Part shown: positions 24,545-34,914 of the stretch, one piece after another
Layout: each line of letters begins with the position of its first letter
Numbering within the stretch: the first letter of the stretch is position 1
From: Candidula unifasciata
Taxonomy: Eukaryota; Mollusca; Gastropoda; Stylommatophora; Geomitridae
DNA: 64,000 bases
Reading direction: 5' to 3'
NCBI GenBank assembly: GCA_905116865.2
Contig: CAJHNH020003190.1
Location: 360,001-424,000 of the forward strand
Notes under the pieces: model-generated
Databases searched by the model: none
Told to the model about the DNA's origin: nothing
What the model saw: the letters and a program-made list of their open reading frames with translations, nothing else
Program-made: the position numbers and the translations under genes

Positions 24545-25475
24545 TTCAGCACCAAGCACTATGCATCATACCAGGATTTTGGTTTCCCCATGTTGATGGT
24601 AAGCCCAAAGTTGGCACATGCCTCATAGAATCTGTGCATGCTGTACTGCAGATCCGCTTTCGAACGAACATTAGGAGCACAGTCATCATCGAAAAGATCC
24701 CTAATAATACATTATTTAATTTTGGTTTTCGCTTTGAGCCGCCTAAGGGTGAAGAGTTTTTCATCGACGCGGTAGCTGATATCAGTTCTGATATTTTCAT
24801 CACGAAAAGCAGTAGAAAGCACAGCTGGGAAAATAATACTGAATACAGTAGATGCGAGAACACCATCAACACGGAAAAAACCGAAATCATGAACCAACCG
24901 GCAACAAGCAATGCGTATACTAAGCAACCATTCTGGTAAATGGCTTGGAGTTAAGGGTTGTGGATATATTATCTTACCTCGGTAGTACACTGTTTCAAAT
25001 TGTCACCATTGACGATAAGGTAAACACTAGGATCTCTGAAGCTAGCTGCACATTAGGCAGACTAAACATTAATGTCTGTCATTGAACTGATATCAGTCTT
25101 CAAACCAAGTGCTGCGGTGCTTCCAGTGCTGCTGTATGCTAGTTAAACACGGACTGTATACAGACGTCATGCAAAGAAGCTGAACCACTACCATACAATC
25201 TAAGAAGCAGATAGCAATCAAGCAGAAAAACAGCGTCCCGGATACTGTTGTATTGGATAGAGCTGGCATCCCTAGCATCGATACCATCCTGACGCAGTTA
25301 CAGATTCGATGGACAGGTCACGTCGCCCGCTTGCTAGACCACCGGCTCTAAAAATATTTTTTCTATGGTGAGATACAAGAAGGTAGACGCTCTCACTGTG
25401 ACCAGTAAGAAAACGTTTCAGTGACACGCTAAAAGCATCACTTTGGCTTTATAGACTCTGACACTGCTTGATATT
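24545..25475 (+). mobile_element. LINE fragment with 5' inversion (twin-priming structure)
   Basis: The left part (24545 to about 24862) reads on the minus strand as the middle of an RT: GVLASTVFSIIFPAVLSTAF, YRVDEKLFTLRRLKAKTK, DDDCAPN, then MHRFYEACANFGLTINMGKP. The right part (about 24862-25475) reads on the plus strand from exactly the next codons: NTINTEKTEIMNQPAT, ACETWT-like TRTVYRRHAKKLNH, RWTGHVARL and the C-terminus, with stops. A 5' segment inverted against a directly adjacent 3' segment is the signature of twin priming during LINE integration. Confidence 0.8.
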
Positions 25476-25607
25476 CTTAGCATTGTTCAGAACTTTTTGT
25501 TTGACATAAATTCTGATGCTTTTTTCTACTATTACTACAGCCACCATCACCAACTCCTCTACTACCAGATGCTGCTATTAATACAGCTACTATTGCTATG
25601 CTGCCTC

Positions 25608-25765
25608 AGCTGCTGCTGCTGCTGCTACTACTGCTACTACTGCTACTACTACTACTACTATCACAACCACCACAGCTATAGCAACTGTCAACAACTCCTC
25701 TACTACCACAACTGCAGCTGCTGTTATTACTACAACTACTATTGCCACTGCTGCCTCAGCTATAT
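25608..25765. repeat. CTG/CTA/TAC trinucleotide array
   Basis: Imperfect trinucleotide array with CTGCTG, CTACTA and TACTAC blocks; open frames through it are artefacts. Confidence 0.9.
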
Positions 25766-25804
25766 TGCATAGTTTTGTGCTTAATGTACACAGGCGGAGC
25801 GAAA

Positions 25805-25950
25805 CCATAAATAAATGCAGGACATTCTGTCTGCTATCCAGTTCACTAGCCGGGGCCAGACACCCTTTTCCATGAGCGCAGATCCCAAAATATCAGTTCT
25901 GACTCTGTTTTAGGCATCCTCAAGATCATATGCTGCCAACACTTTCTCCT
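25805..25950 (-). mobile_element. LINE family B, short RT fragment
   Basis: The minus strand gives LAAYDLEDA, then after a stop RVRTDILGSALMEKGVWPRL and VNWIA, matching DLEDAYN...ILMTALKEKEVSPWLVNWIAA of copy 2. It is bounded on the right by the (TAC)n array. Confidence 0.75.
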
Positions 25951-25954
25951 GTGT

Positions 25955-26027
25955 ACTACTACTGCTACTACTTCTACTATTACTACTGCTTCTACTATTA
26001 CTACTACTATTACTACTACTACTACTT

Positions 26028-26108
<81 letters not shown>

Positions 26109-26228
26109 TTACTACTATTACTACTACTACTACTACTACTATTAATACTAATACTACTGTTACTACTACTACTACTACTGGTGGTGGTTGTGGTGGTGGT
26201 GGTTGTGCTGCCACTACTACTACTACTA
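25955..26228. repeat. (TAC)n trinucleotide array, copy 1
   Basis: Long TAC/ACT array with irregular ATTAATACTAATACTACTGT at about 26141, then GGTGGTGGT units. The same irregular string occurs in the array at 39508. Confidence 0.97.
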
Positions 26229-26604
26229 ATTACAACCATGACTATTACATGTGCAACAATTGTTACAAAGCATTCTGATTATCACTACATAACCAACGTG
26301 GCTATATCGTAGAATTATGTATATATATATTCTTCTCTGTGTGTTAATTTTTCTGTCTATTTTAACAGCAGACACTAACTTCAGCTTCAGAGTAAAGGTG
26401 TTTTTCATCGTTTACGCTGATACGCGTTCCTATGGCAACCCTTTATGCTAAGGTTGACTTAGACAAGCCAGCAATCGAACGGATCTGCCGAGGCACACGA
26501 ATGTCAATATTTAATAATTTGCCGCTGTCTAGTGGGCATGCGTTTTAAAGTTGCACACATAATTTGAAATTTTCTGCCTTCTAGGAAATAGTTTTTTTTT
26601 TTTA
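26229..26604. other. Unassigned intron 1 sequence
   Basis: No homology recognised. Confidence 0.4.
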
Positions 26605-27170
26605 TCATCCAGTGCCTCGCTGACTGGTGTGCGCGATCATGCCTCTACCTAACAACAGCATGTATCAGTTGATGAGCTGACACCCTCCCATGCCATGACA
26701 AAAGGCTGTGAAGGATCTTTTCATTGTTACTTCTTCTGTCTCTTTCCGGTTATCACAAAATGTTCCAGTTTCTTATTCTCAGATCTTAACCCAAAGCAAT
26801 GATCGTCTGTTTCTGTTGTTTGTGATAGTTGTAAGTTGTCGTCGAGCTTCTTCAAAATGTATAGATTACCCAGTTTTGGTTGTCCAGGACACGTTTTGTT
26901 TTTTTGGACCACACTAAAAAAAAAAAAAAAAACTAATGTGGCCTCGAGAAATTGTTTGACACGTTTACTAATCAACAAATGGATTAAAATCCATATGTTA
27001 AAAGTAGCTCTATTAGGCATGGAAGAAGTTTTTCCCATCTCCAATGACAGAGACCTGTTGTATACGATGTTTTTCTTTTTGTGAAATGATATTTGTATCT
27101 GTCCTATGCCTTCCTTGATCTTTAAGTTACGCCTTTCGTCTGAAGTTATCCACGTCCACACACAATGTAA
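26605..27170 (-). mobile_element. RTE-like LINE, degenerate 3' fragment (copy f)
   Basis: The minus strand retains the RTE 3' pattern: TWITSDERRNLKIKEGIGQ, KRVKQFLEAT, then VITGK and a region matching the ADHP/GWHG block. It has many frame breaks and a poly-A stretch inserted near 26917-26931. Confidence 0.75.
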
Positions 27171-27174
27171 AAAA

Positions 27175-27430
27175 TCACCCTGACTTGCGAGGAAAGGAAC
27201 GGAAACGGGCACTAAAACGACTGGGGGAAGCAGCCGAAAGAGCTTCGAGCTGGCTGTGGACGCAACGGAACGTCGTGAGGTATATACCTCGATAGACTGG
27301 TCCGAGCTCCTATTGGAAAAGATATTCATATCCCTTGACAGCCACAGTCTCCGGTTAAAGTCTGCCAGTATCTCTCTGCCACCTGCCAAAGTTTAGTCTA
27401 GTGTCAGTCCGATGAACCAACCGTAAGCTT
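27175..27430 (+). mobile_element. Possible retroelement fragment
   Basis: The + frame reads LRGKERKRALKRLGEAAERA, then SSWLWTQRNVV. This Lys/Arg-rich segment resembles sequences carried by some invertebrate non-LTR elements, but I cannot name the family. Confidence 0.3.
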
Positions 27431-27599
27431 GTTTGTCTGGTCGCGAAGGTAGTAGGCCAATTTGCTACCGCAGCGACAAATATTTAACATGAAACCTCAC
27501 AATACCTGTTGCCATCATTTCGTCTCATCCGACAAGGGCAGCACGAGTGTCCGAGTCCTGGCTTCATGAACCAGGTCGGCGCCCCCTCTGAGATTGAAT

Positions 27600-27690
27600 A
27601 GCTATTCTTTCGCTAATTCTAGTTTAATCTTGTTTCTTTTTCTTCTCACAATTATTTCAGTAATATCGTTGTCACATGACTCATACGAAT
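27600..27690 (-). mobile_element. RTE-like LINE RT N-terminal fragment
   Basis: Minus strand: YESCDNDITEIIVRRKRNKI then KLELAKE, matching MSHMTKILLRIITRKIRNKI of copy d. Possibly part of the same old insertion as 26605-27170. Confidence 0.55.
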
Positions 27691-28148
27691 ATGAGAAAAA
27701 GCGGCCGTAAGGCATGGGCCCACTGGGTTTTTGTCCGACCGCCCCGTGAGCATAATGGCCCAATGCTAATCTATGTGTGTCAAGTGACTAGCCATAAATA
27801 ATATTTCATTCCAAGGAGTAGTAGTCGTTAGGACCTAGCACACTGGTTTCCCAGGACTATAATGGTATTCAGTCGGGTCTGCTTTGAGGTGCTCTTCGCG
27901 TTTTAACGAATGCCCTTGCTATGACAAATGTGAGAAAAAAAGAGACAAGATTAAACAAGAAATTAGTGAAGAACAGTGTGGATTTGTAGAAGGAAAAGTT
28001 ACAAACATTACCATATACATCATTAGGACTCATTCGGAAAACAAGCTGGAAAAAAAAAAGATCTTTACGTATGCACAATTAATTTACGAAAAAATTTGAT
28101 TATGTGAAACGTGAAGAAATAATCAAACGATTGCAAAAGTTGAACATT

Positions 28149-28684
28149 TATGATTATCTTGGGTCATTGATGACCAACAATGGTGACACAATGAAAGAAA
28201 TTAAGCGACGACTATCAATTGTTCTTTAAAGACTAAAACAACCTAATAAATTATGGAGTGAGACAGACAAAACTACAAATATAAGATTTCTAAGAGCATG
28301 CAACTTTCCCATTGCAACATACGCATTTGAGACCTGGACAATTACTAAACAAGCATTTGAATACAAATGCTATAGACGGCTTCTAAGAATATCGTGGGTA
28401 AAATAAAGAGCTAATGTATATATGCTTCAAGAACTGAATATTGAAGAAGGTTGGCTTTTACAATTAAAACACACAAAATTCGAATATTTTGGTCACTAGA
28501 AAAGTCACGAAAATTTAAAGATAACAATAATGAAAGGGTAGGCCTATATGCCTGGGTAGAGAGGAAGAGGAAGACCAAAGAGAATATGGATGTCTCGGAC
28601 TCAGGACATCTTGCTTGTGATCAGGACGTGTTCTGGAAGTTGTTATTGGAGCTAGGATCTGTAAAGGACATGCTACTGACTCAC
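28149..28684 (+). mobile_element. LINE RT C-terminal fragment (family E) nested in RTE copy g
   Basis: DYLGSLMTNNGDTMKEIKRR, FPIATYAFETWTITKQAFEY, CYRRLLRISWVK, then FEYFGH and a RKRKTKENMD-type tail. It interrupts the RTE between the codons for LQKLNI and DGKDLP. TGAACATT (28141-28148) and TGAAACATT (28685-28693) look like a target duplication with one inserted A. Confidence 0.75.
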
Positions 28685-28873
28685 TGAAACATTGATGGAA
28701 AAGATTTACCAATTATACAGAACATGTATTGGCAAAAAATAGCAGCTATAAAAACTAATAACCATTTGAAAACATTGCAGAGAAAAAAGAAGGGAGTAAG
28801 ACACGGATTTGTAATATCAACTGATTTGTTTTCATTATAAAGTGAACATTTAATGAGATCTGTCATGGATATG

Positions 28874-29053
28874 TCCGCGTCTGTGGCTTAGGCGTTGCGA
28901 GCGCACTTCATAATGCCGGAGTGATTGGTTCGATCCCAGCTGCGGACGGTTGGTTTTGCGTTGGTTTAGAGAGTAGTACCGAAAGCTGACCGTACAGTAG
29001 CATGGGTAACTACTGATCGTAACATTTGCCTAGAAGAAATAACAATAGCCAAA
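28874..29053 (+). mobile_element. tRNA-derived SINE, copy 1, nested in RTE copy g
   Basis: The tRNA-like head has TGTGGCTTAGGCGTTGCGAG (A box) and GGTTCGATCCC (B box at about 28928). The body includes GAAAGCTGACCGTACAGTAG and CATTTGCCTAGAAGAAAT. It is flanked by the exact 11-bp duplication TCATGGATATG (28863-28873, 29054-29064). Shorter at the 3' end than copies 2 and 3. Confidence 0.88.
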
Positions 29054-29687
29054 TCATGGATATGCCAGGAATTATGGTTGATGGTTATAACATAAAAGAA
29101 CCTGCGTTATGTCGATGGTTATAACATAAAAGAACCTGCGTTATGTCGATGGTAACACAGATAGCGACAAGTCAGAGGCAACTGCAGCAATTGATAGACA
29201 CGGTGGAGGTAGAAAGTGGTAAAATGAGCCTCCGTCTGAATACAGAAGTAATGATGATTACCAAGAAAAAAATAGTCTCTAAATGTAGCATAAAAGTCAA
29301 AGGCATAATTTAAGGACAAGTACAGACATTTAAGTATCTAGGCACAAGGATGACATCCGAAGGAAGATGTATCACCTAGATAAAGAACAGAACAGGGCAG
29401 GACAGGCCAAAACTGCAATCTCTAAAATAAAGAACAGTTTTGCAATAACTCCATGTCATTGGAGGTTAGCAAAAGAATTATCGCATGCTATACAGATCCA
29501 GTTTGACCATACGGCTGTGAATCCTGGACAATTAATCAACAAGCCAAACATCAGAGATGTGGTTCCTTAGAATTTCTTGAACAGCTAAGAAGAGCAACCC
29601 AGATGTTTTCAAAGAGGCGAATGTTCAAAGACAACTTATCACAAACATCAGAAAGAGAGATCCTTTTTTGGTTATGTTATGAGGAAG

Positions 29688-29917
29688 AGGTGTGGCTTAA
29701 GCGTTTTGAACGAGCTTCGTAATGCAGGGATGCCGGGTTTTATCCCAGCTGCGGGCCTTGCGCCTTGCGTTGGTTCTACAGTAGTATCGAGAAGCTGACC
29801 ATCCAGAAAGCAATGGCAAACTACTAGACGTAAATTCTCCTAGAGAAACCACAACAGCCAAAAAATGCTGGGACTGGTTCAACAATGTCCTGTGAAGGAT
29901 ACGCAACTGAATTTAAC
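29688..29917 (+). mobile_element. tRNA-derived SINE, copy 2, nested in RTE copy g
   Basis: Head TGTGGCTTAAGCGTTTTGAA with a damaged B box (GGGTTTTATCCC), body AGCTGACCATCCAG and TTCTCCTAGAGAAACCACAA, 3' end GTCCTGTGAAGGATACGCAA. It splits the FFGYVMR codons of the RTE from YEKMEYG. TATGAGGAAG and TATGAGAAG flank it as an imperfect duplication. Confidence 0.82.
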
Positions 29918-30131
29918 TATGAGAAGATGGAATATGGAACATGTTGTGGCCACTGGAAACATTTGTAGAAAGAGACACTGAAGAAGACATCGCGAACAGA
30001 TTCTTGACAGCTTTTTCTCATGGCATGGAGGTGTGTCAGCACACGAATTTATACACGCATTTGCGGATCGTAGACTGTGGAAAGGTATAATCGCCCACTC
30101 CAGTCGACAAGGCACTTGATGATGATGATGT

Positions 30132-30887
30132 AAGCGAATTTATTATGTAATTAGAAAGTACTAATTATGATAGGTACCAGTTAAATTGTTTTAATATTTC
30201 TATTTTCCAAATGTCTGGAACATGACATGGTCTGGCTCAAGTACTTTTCTTTTCTTCGTGTATTGTAAAGCGCCTTCAGTTTCTACAGCCATTATTGGTG
30301 TCATTCACCTGCGTCCTGCAAATCTCCATCTGGTCTATGACCATTATAAAGTTCCCAGTCTATTCTGTTTATCTGTAAGTATTTCACTATCCTTCGATGT
30401 TAAACATCCGGTGCTGTTACGTGTCTTTATTTCATACTGTAAAAATGTAAGACAAAGTAATAAAACCATTCAAAGATAGCGTTTAAAACTGACCAGAATA
30501 CAGCGCTTGACAGTAGAAAAATGAGTATAGCGTATGTATTGATACCTTTGTACCCTATATGTCCCGATGGTGCATCTGTGGGGAAATGCGCAGATTGCTG
30601 AATAATAGATGGAAACAAAATGGCAATACAATAATGTCAGTGCGAATTGTTTTTATTTGCCAAAACTACTATTGAACTTGGGAGAATAAAGTAGGTGGCA
30701 CTTGCAAATACCCGCCTCAGTGTTTGACAGAGGGGGACAAAATGGGCTTGTTTTGACGGTTCTGTGACATTTGAAACTAGGTAGTTGTAATGGCAGTGTT
30801 ATGGATTATTTATTGATCATGTTGAGGTTACGTGTACATTGTATTATGTGAATCAACACCCAGTGCCTGTCTGTTACATACGACACT
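30132..30887. other. Unassigned intron 1 sequence
   Basis: No homology recognised. Confidence 0.4.
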
Positions 30888-30907
30888 ATGTATGTATGTC
30901 TGTCTGT

Positions 30908-30958
<51 letters not shown>

Positions 30959-31138
30959 ACTGCCTGCCTGCCTGCCTGCCTGCCTGCATGCATGCATGCA
31001 TGCATGCATGCATGCATGCATGCATGCATGCATGTATGTATGTATGTATGTATGTATGTATGTATGTATGTATGTATGTATGTATGTATGTATGTATGTA
31101 TGTATGTATGTATGTATGTATGTATGTATGTATGTATG

Positions 31139-31169
<31 letters not shown>

Positions 31170-31401
31170 TGTATGTATGTATGTATGTATGTAGTATGTA
31201 TGTATGTATGTATGTATGTATGTATGTATGTATTGTATGTATGTATGTATGTATGTATGTATGTATGTATGTATGTATGTATGTATGTATGTATGTATTG
31301 TATGTATGTATGTATGTATGTCTGTATGTATGTATGTATGTATGTATGTGAATGTATGTATGTATGTAATGTATGTATGTATGTATGTATGTATGTATGT
31401 G

Positions 31402-31432
<31 letters not shown>

Positions 31433-32307
31433 TGTATGTATGTATGTATGTATGTATGTATGTATGTATGTATGTATGTATGTATGTATGTATGTATGTA
31501 TGTATGTATGTATGTATGTATGTATGTATTGTCTGTCTGTACTGTATGTATGTATGTATGTATGTATGTATGTATGTATGTATGTCTGTATGTTATGTAT
31601 TGTATGTATGTATGTATGTATGTATGTATGTATGTATGTATGTATGTATGTATGTATGTATGTATGTATGTATGTATGTATGTATGTTTTATGTATGTAT
31701 GTATGTATGTATGTATGTATGTATGTATGTATGTATGTATGTATGTATGTATGTATGTATGTATGTATGTATGTATGTATGTATGTATGTATGTATGTAT
31801 GTATGTATGTATGTCTGTATGTATGTATGTATGTATGTATGTATGTATGTATGTATGTATGTATGTATGTATGTATGTATGTATGTATGTATGTATGTAT
31901 GTCTGTATGTATGTATGTATGTATGTATGTATGTATGTATGTATGTATGTATGTATGTTATGTATGTATGTATGTATGTATGTATGTATGTATGTATGTA
32001 TGTATGTATGTATGTATGTCTGTATGTATGTATGTATGTATGTATGTATGATGTATGTATGTATGTATGTATGTATGTATGTCTGTATGTATGTATGTAT
32101 GTTATGTATGTATGTATGTCTGTATGTATGTATGTATGTATGTATGTATGTATGTATGTATGTATGTATGTATGTATGTATGTATTGTATGTATGTATGT
32201 ATGTATGTATGTATGTATGTATGTATGTATGTTGTATGTATGTATGTATGTATGTATGTATGTATGTATGTATGTATGTATGTATGTATGTATGTATGTA
32301 TGTATGT
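30888..32307. repeat. 1.4-kb tetranucleotide array (TCTG/CCTG/CATG/TATG)n
   Basis: Four compositional zones lie in register: TATG/TCTG at the edge, CCTG (about 30910-30984), CATG (about 30985-31032), then TATG to 32307 with scattered TCTG units and 1-bp slips. Long Met-Tyr-Val-Cys and His-Thr-Tyr-Ile open frames are artefacts. Confidence 0.98.
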
Positions 32308-32362
32308 GAAAATGTTCTAGTCACTGGTATATCAGACATTTACTGAACATCGATTTTCGACG

Positions 32363-32368
<6 letters not shown>

Positions 32369-32427
<59 letters not shown>
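32369..32427. repeat. (AT)n microsatellite
   Basis: About 59 bp of AT repeat, 60 bp after the tetranucleotide array. Confidence 0.96.
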
Positions 32428-32431
<4 letters not shown>

Positions 32432-32762
32432 TGCGCGTATTTCTGGTCGAAACTCCAGCATGAATGACATTTATCAATGGCTGAAAGGCGTATGTCAATC
32501 AATAGTATACATACATTGCATTATACTAACTGCTACTCTAACTTCCCGGCCTACTGCATTTGTTGGTAACGTTTAGTAGCAGCTATTATTTTCGCCTCGT
32601 ATGCATTTAAAGAAGAGAGTTGACGCTGAGATGTTTCTATCGTTGTACAAGCACAAACTGAAGGATAAGGCCAACTTCTCCAGTTATACTGACTCACCCC
32701 CATCTTGGTTTTCTTTCATGAGCTGATACTGGTTATGTGTTGTCAGAAATCTCAGCTAAAAC

Positions 32763-32947
32763 GATTTTTATATGAAATAATTGTCATCTATAGACTGGTA
32801 ATCAGATTTTTATATGAAATAATTGTCATCTATAGACTGGTAATCAGATTTTTATATGAAATAATTGTTATCTAAAGACTGGTAAAAAGATTTTTTTATA
32901 TGAAATAATTGTCATCTATAGACTGGTTAAAAGATTTTTATATGAAA
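32763..32947. repeat. 42-bp tandem satellite, left block
   Basis: About 4.3 units of a 42-bp repeat (GATTTTTATATGAAATAATT ... ATAGACTGGTAA). The array breaks inside a unit at ATATGAAA| where the Helitron starts. Confidence 0.95.
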
Positions 32948-33049
32948 CTAGCTGGACCCGGCCACGCGTTGCTGTGGCCCAGATTGGTAAAATGGAGAGG
33001 AAAGAAAATAGCTCTCAGCTAACAGTGTCTGTCATACCCTCCTCCTCTC

Positions 33050-33390
33050 CCCTCGACGCAGTCATATTTCCCTCTCCGAAGGATTGAAAAATTATCCATG
33101 GCGAAATTATTAAAAAAGAAATAGATAAGAAATAAGAACTTTAAAATATTATTTTAAGCTCTCTCAGCTAACTGTGTCCGGCATAAACCCCCCCCCCCCC
33201 CCATCATATCTCCCTCTCCGAAGGATTGAAAAATCATCACCTGGCGAAATTATTAAAATAGAAATAGTTAAGAAATGAGAACTTATAAAATAATATTTTA
33301 AGCTCTCTCAACTAACTGTGTCTGGCATAAACCCCCCCCCCTCCCACCCTCCCCCAATCATATAATCTTCTCCGAAGGATAGGAAAGTCA
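33050..33390. repeat. Subrepeats inside the Helitron
   Basis: Three imperfect units of about 130-155 bp, each with TCTCCCTCTCCGAAGGATTG, GGCGAAATTATTAAAA and CTGTGTC-GGCATAA followed by a poly-C run. Confidence 0.85.
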
Positions 33391-34023
33391 CCGTGTAACG
33401 AAATATTGTAACTAAATTGAGCTTTGCATCCATGTCTACCCTGACTTAAATAGGTAGCATTAACTTTGCCAGAGAAGTAAATGTAGCCAGTGTAACAGCT
33501 ACCACATCACCAGTCCAGTATCAGTACTACTGCAACCACAACCACCACCACCATCACAACAACAACATAACAAGAACTGTTACTACAGTATGTGTAGGTC
33601 GGTGTAGAAAAAGGAGTTAGCGCCGCATGCTGTCGCCACAGACTATTTAGTTTGATTTTGCCCCCAGAAGAGAAAAAAAAAACTTCATCACGTAACCAGT
33701 GATGGAACCCACAGGGAAAATTACACTATACTCACGAATAGGGGAGAAAAATACCCCGCACCCGTCATCTCTCCCTCTCCGAGGGAACGATTTTTAACTG
33801 ACCTTGGCATCCGTGTCCACCCAAACTAAACTGGACTGTAAGCCGTCTTAGTTAACAGTTTCTGTCATCGCCGAATAGTTTTTGATCGAAAAGCGTCGCT
33901 GGGAGGCTAATTAGGACTTAACTGAAATCGGATGTCTTTGGGCGAAAGGCGCAGATATCGCAGCCTAGCTGTAAACCACACCTCAACGTGGCAACCACAC
34001 TTTTAGGGAAAAAGAACAATTAA

Positions 34024-34093
34024 CACCCAGCAGGGAATCGAACACCGGTCACCCGAGTCAAGGATGACATACTGACAACTTTACTACCGAAGA
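34024..34093 (-). pseudogene. tRNA-Asp-like pseudogene in the Helitron, unit 1
   Basis: The minus strand starts TCTTCGGTAGTAAAGTTGTC and contains GGTGTTCGATTCCC (B box), colinear with 22503-22572 in copy 2. Same tRNA-Asp-like head; acceptor stem decayed. Confidence 0.75.
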
Positions 34094-34310
34094 GTTTGGG
34101 TCAGATATCGCAGCCTAGCTGTAAACCACAACCCAACGTGCCAACGGCCCTCTCGAGGGCGAACGAAAATTACCATTGAGCATCACGTCGCCGCTGTCGC
34201 AGGCTAGCTGTAAACCTCCAAACCGAAAAGGGCGTAGATAAGGCAGCCTAGCCGTAAACCACAACACAACGTGCCAGCCGCCCAGTTAAGGGCTAAAAAC
34301 AAAACTCTAT

Positions 34311-34379
34311 CACCTAGCGGGAATCGAACGAGGGTAACCTGCATAATAGGCAGAATAGTTAACATCTACGCTACCAAAC
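34311..34379 (-). pseudogene. tRNA-like pseudogene in the Helitron, unit 3
   Basis: The minus strand starts GTTTGGTAGCGTAGATGTTA and ends CTCGTTCGATTCCCGCTAGG, a diverged tRNA-like unit with an intact B box. Each unit is followed by the same linker (GATATCGCAGCCTAGCTGTA at 33956, 34104 and, altered, 34240), showing that tRNA plus linker was duplicated as a unit of about 150 bp. Confidence 0.65.
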
Positions 34380-34666
34380 ACTCAAGCAAATAGTGGAAAT
34401 GAAATTATGTAATAATGCAAAGTTCAATAAGAGCTCAGCAGTCAAATATGGCCGATCACATAAAAACAAATCCGGGCGGGCAACGAAACAAATAATGATT
34501 TGACCGTTGCTGGAGCTACGTCGTTCGTGGTTTGCGCGATTTTCTGACAAAAAATCACGCTTGGAGTCAAAGGCAACGTTGTGTGCAAATTTGAAAGCAA
34601 TCGGTTCAGTAGTTTCCGAGTTTTTAGCTTACATCATCGGAAAATTAACATTTTTATTATTATAGA

Positions 34667-34914
34667 TAATTGTCATCTATAGACTGGTAAAAAGATTTTT
34701 ATATGAAATAATTGTCATCTGTAGACTGGTAAAAAGATTTGTATATGAAATAATTGTCATTTATAGACTGGTAAAAAGATTTTTATATGAAATAATTGTC
34801 ATCTATAGACTGATAAAAAGATTTTTATATGAAATAATTGTCATCTATAGACTGGTAAAAATATTTTTATATGAAATAATTATCATCTATAGACTGGTAA
34901 AAAGATTTTTCAAT
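34667..34914. repeat. 42-bp tandem satellite, right block
   Basis: About six units of the same 42-bp repeat, resuming exactly at the base that follows ATATGAAA on the left of the Helitron. Confidence 0.95.

Larger units (their letters stand above)
27920..30131 (+). mobile_element. RTE-like LINE copy g, carrying three nested insertions
   Basis: RTE pieces in order on + are: 27920-28148 (KIKQEISEEQCGFVEGKVTN, then FVxRxEIIKRLQKLNI codons), 28685-28873 (YRTCIGKK..., DTDL... degenerate palm, ending at the MRSVMDM codons), 29054-29687 (MDMPGIMVDGYN, RLNTEVMMITKKKIVSKCSI-like codons, TFKYLGTRMTSEGRC, CEILDN-type tail, FFGYVMR) and 29918-30131 (YEKMEYGTCCGHW, WHGGVSAHEFIHAFADRRLW, RQGT stop and an ATGATG tail). 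The intervening blocks are separate insertions with target duplications. A 34-bp tandem duplication lies at 29085-29153. Confidence 0.88.
32948..34666 (-). mobile_element. Non-autonomous Helitron, 1719 bp, with complete termini
   Basis: On the minus strand the element begins TCTATAATAATAAAAATG (34666) and ends GGGTCCAGCTAG (32948). Eight bases before CTAG lies a perfect 6-bp hairpin, GGCCAC-8 nt-GTGGCC (32960-32979). Insertion is between A and T with no target duplication: the flanking satellite reads ATATGAAA|TAATTGTC when the element is removed. These are the canonical Helitron hallmarks (5' TC, 3' CTRR, terminal hairpin, AT target). The interior holds about 155-bp subrepeats (33050-33390), a conserved block and tandem tRNA-like units, with no Rep/helicase coding sequence, so it depends on an autonomous partner. 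Confidence 0.9.

Noticed and set aside
25846..26239. Poly-Val, poly-Ser and poly-Tyr open frames, also at 39379-39969
   Set aside because: Pure trinucleotide repeat translation in all frames.
31173..32346. Long open frames of Met-Tyr-Val-Cys repeats (up to 380 codons) and the reverse His-Thr-Tyr-Ile frames
   Set aside because: They are translations of the TATG tetranucleotide array; no non-repeat coding sequence is attached.
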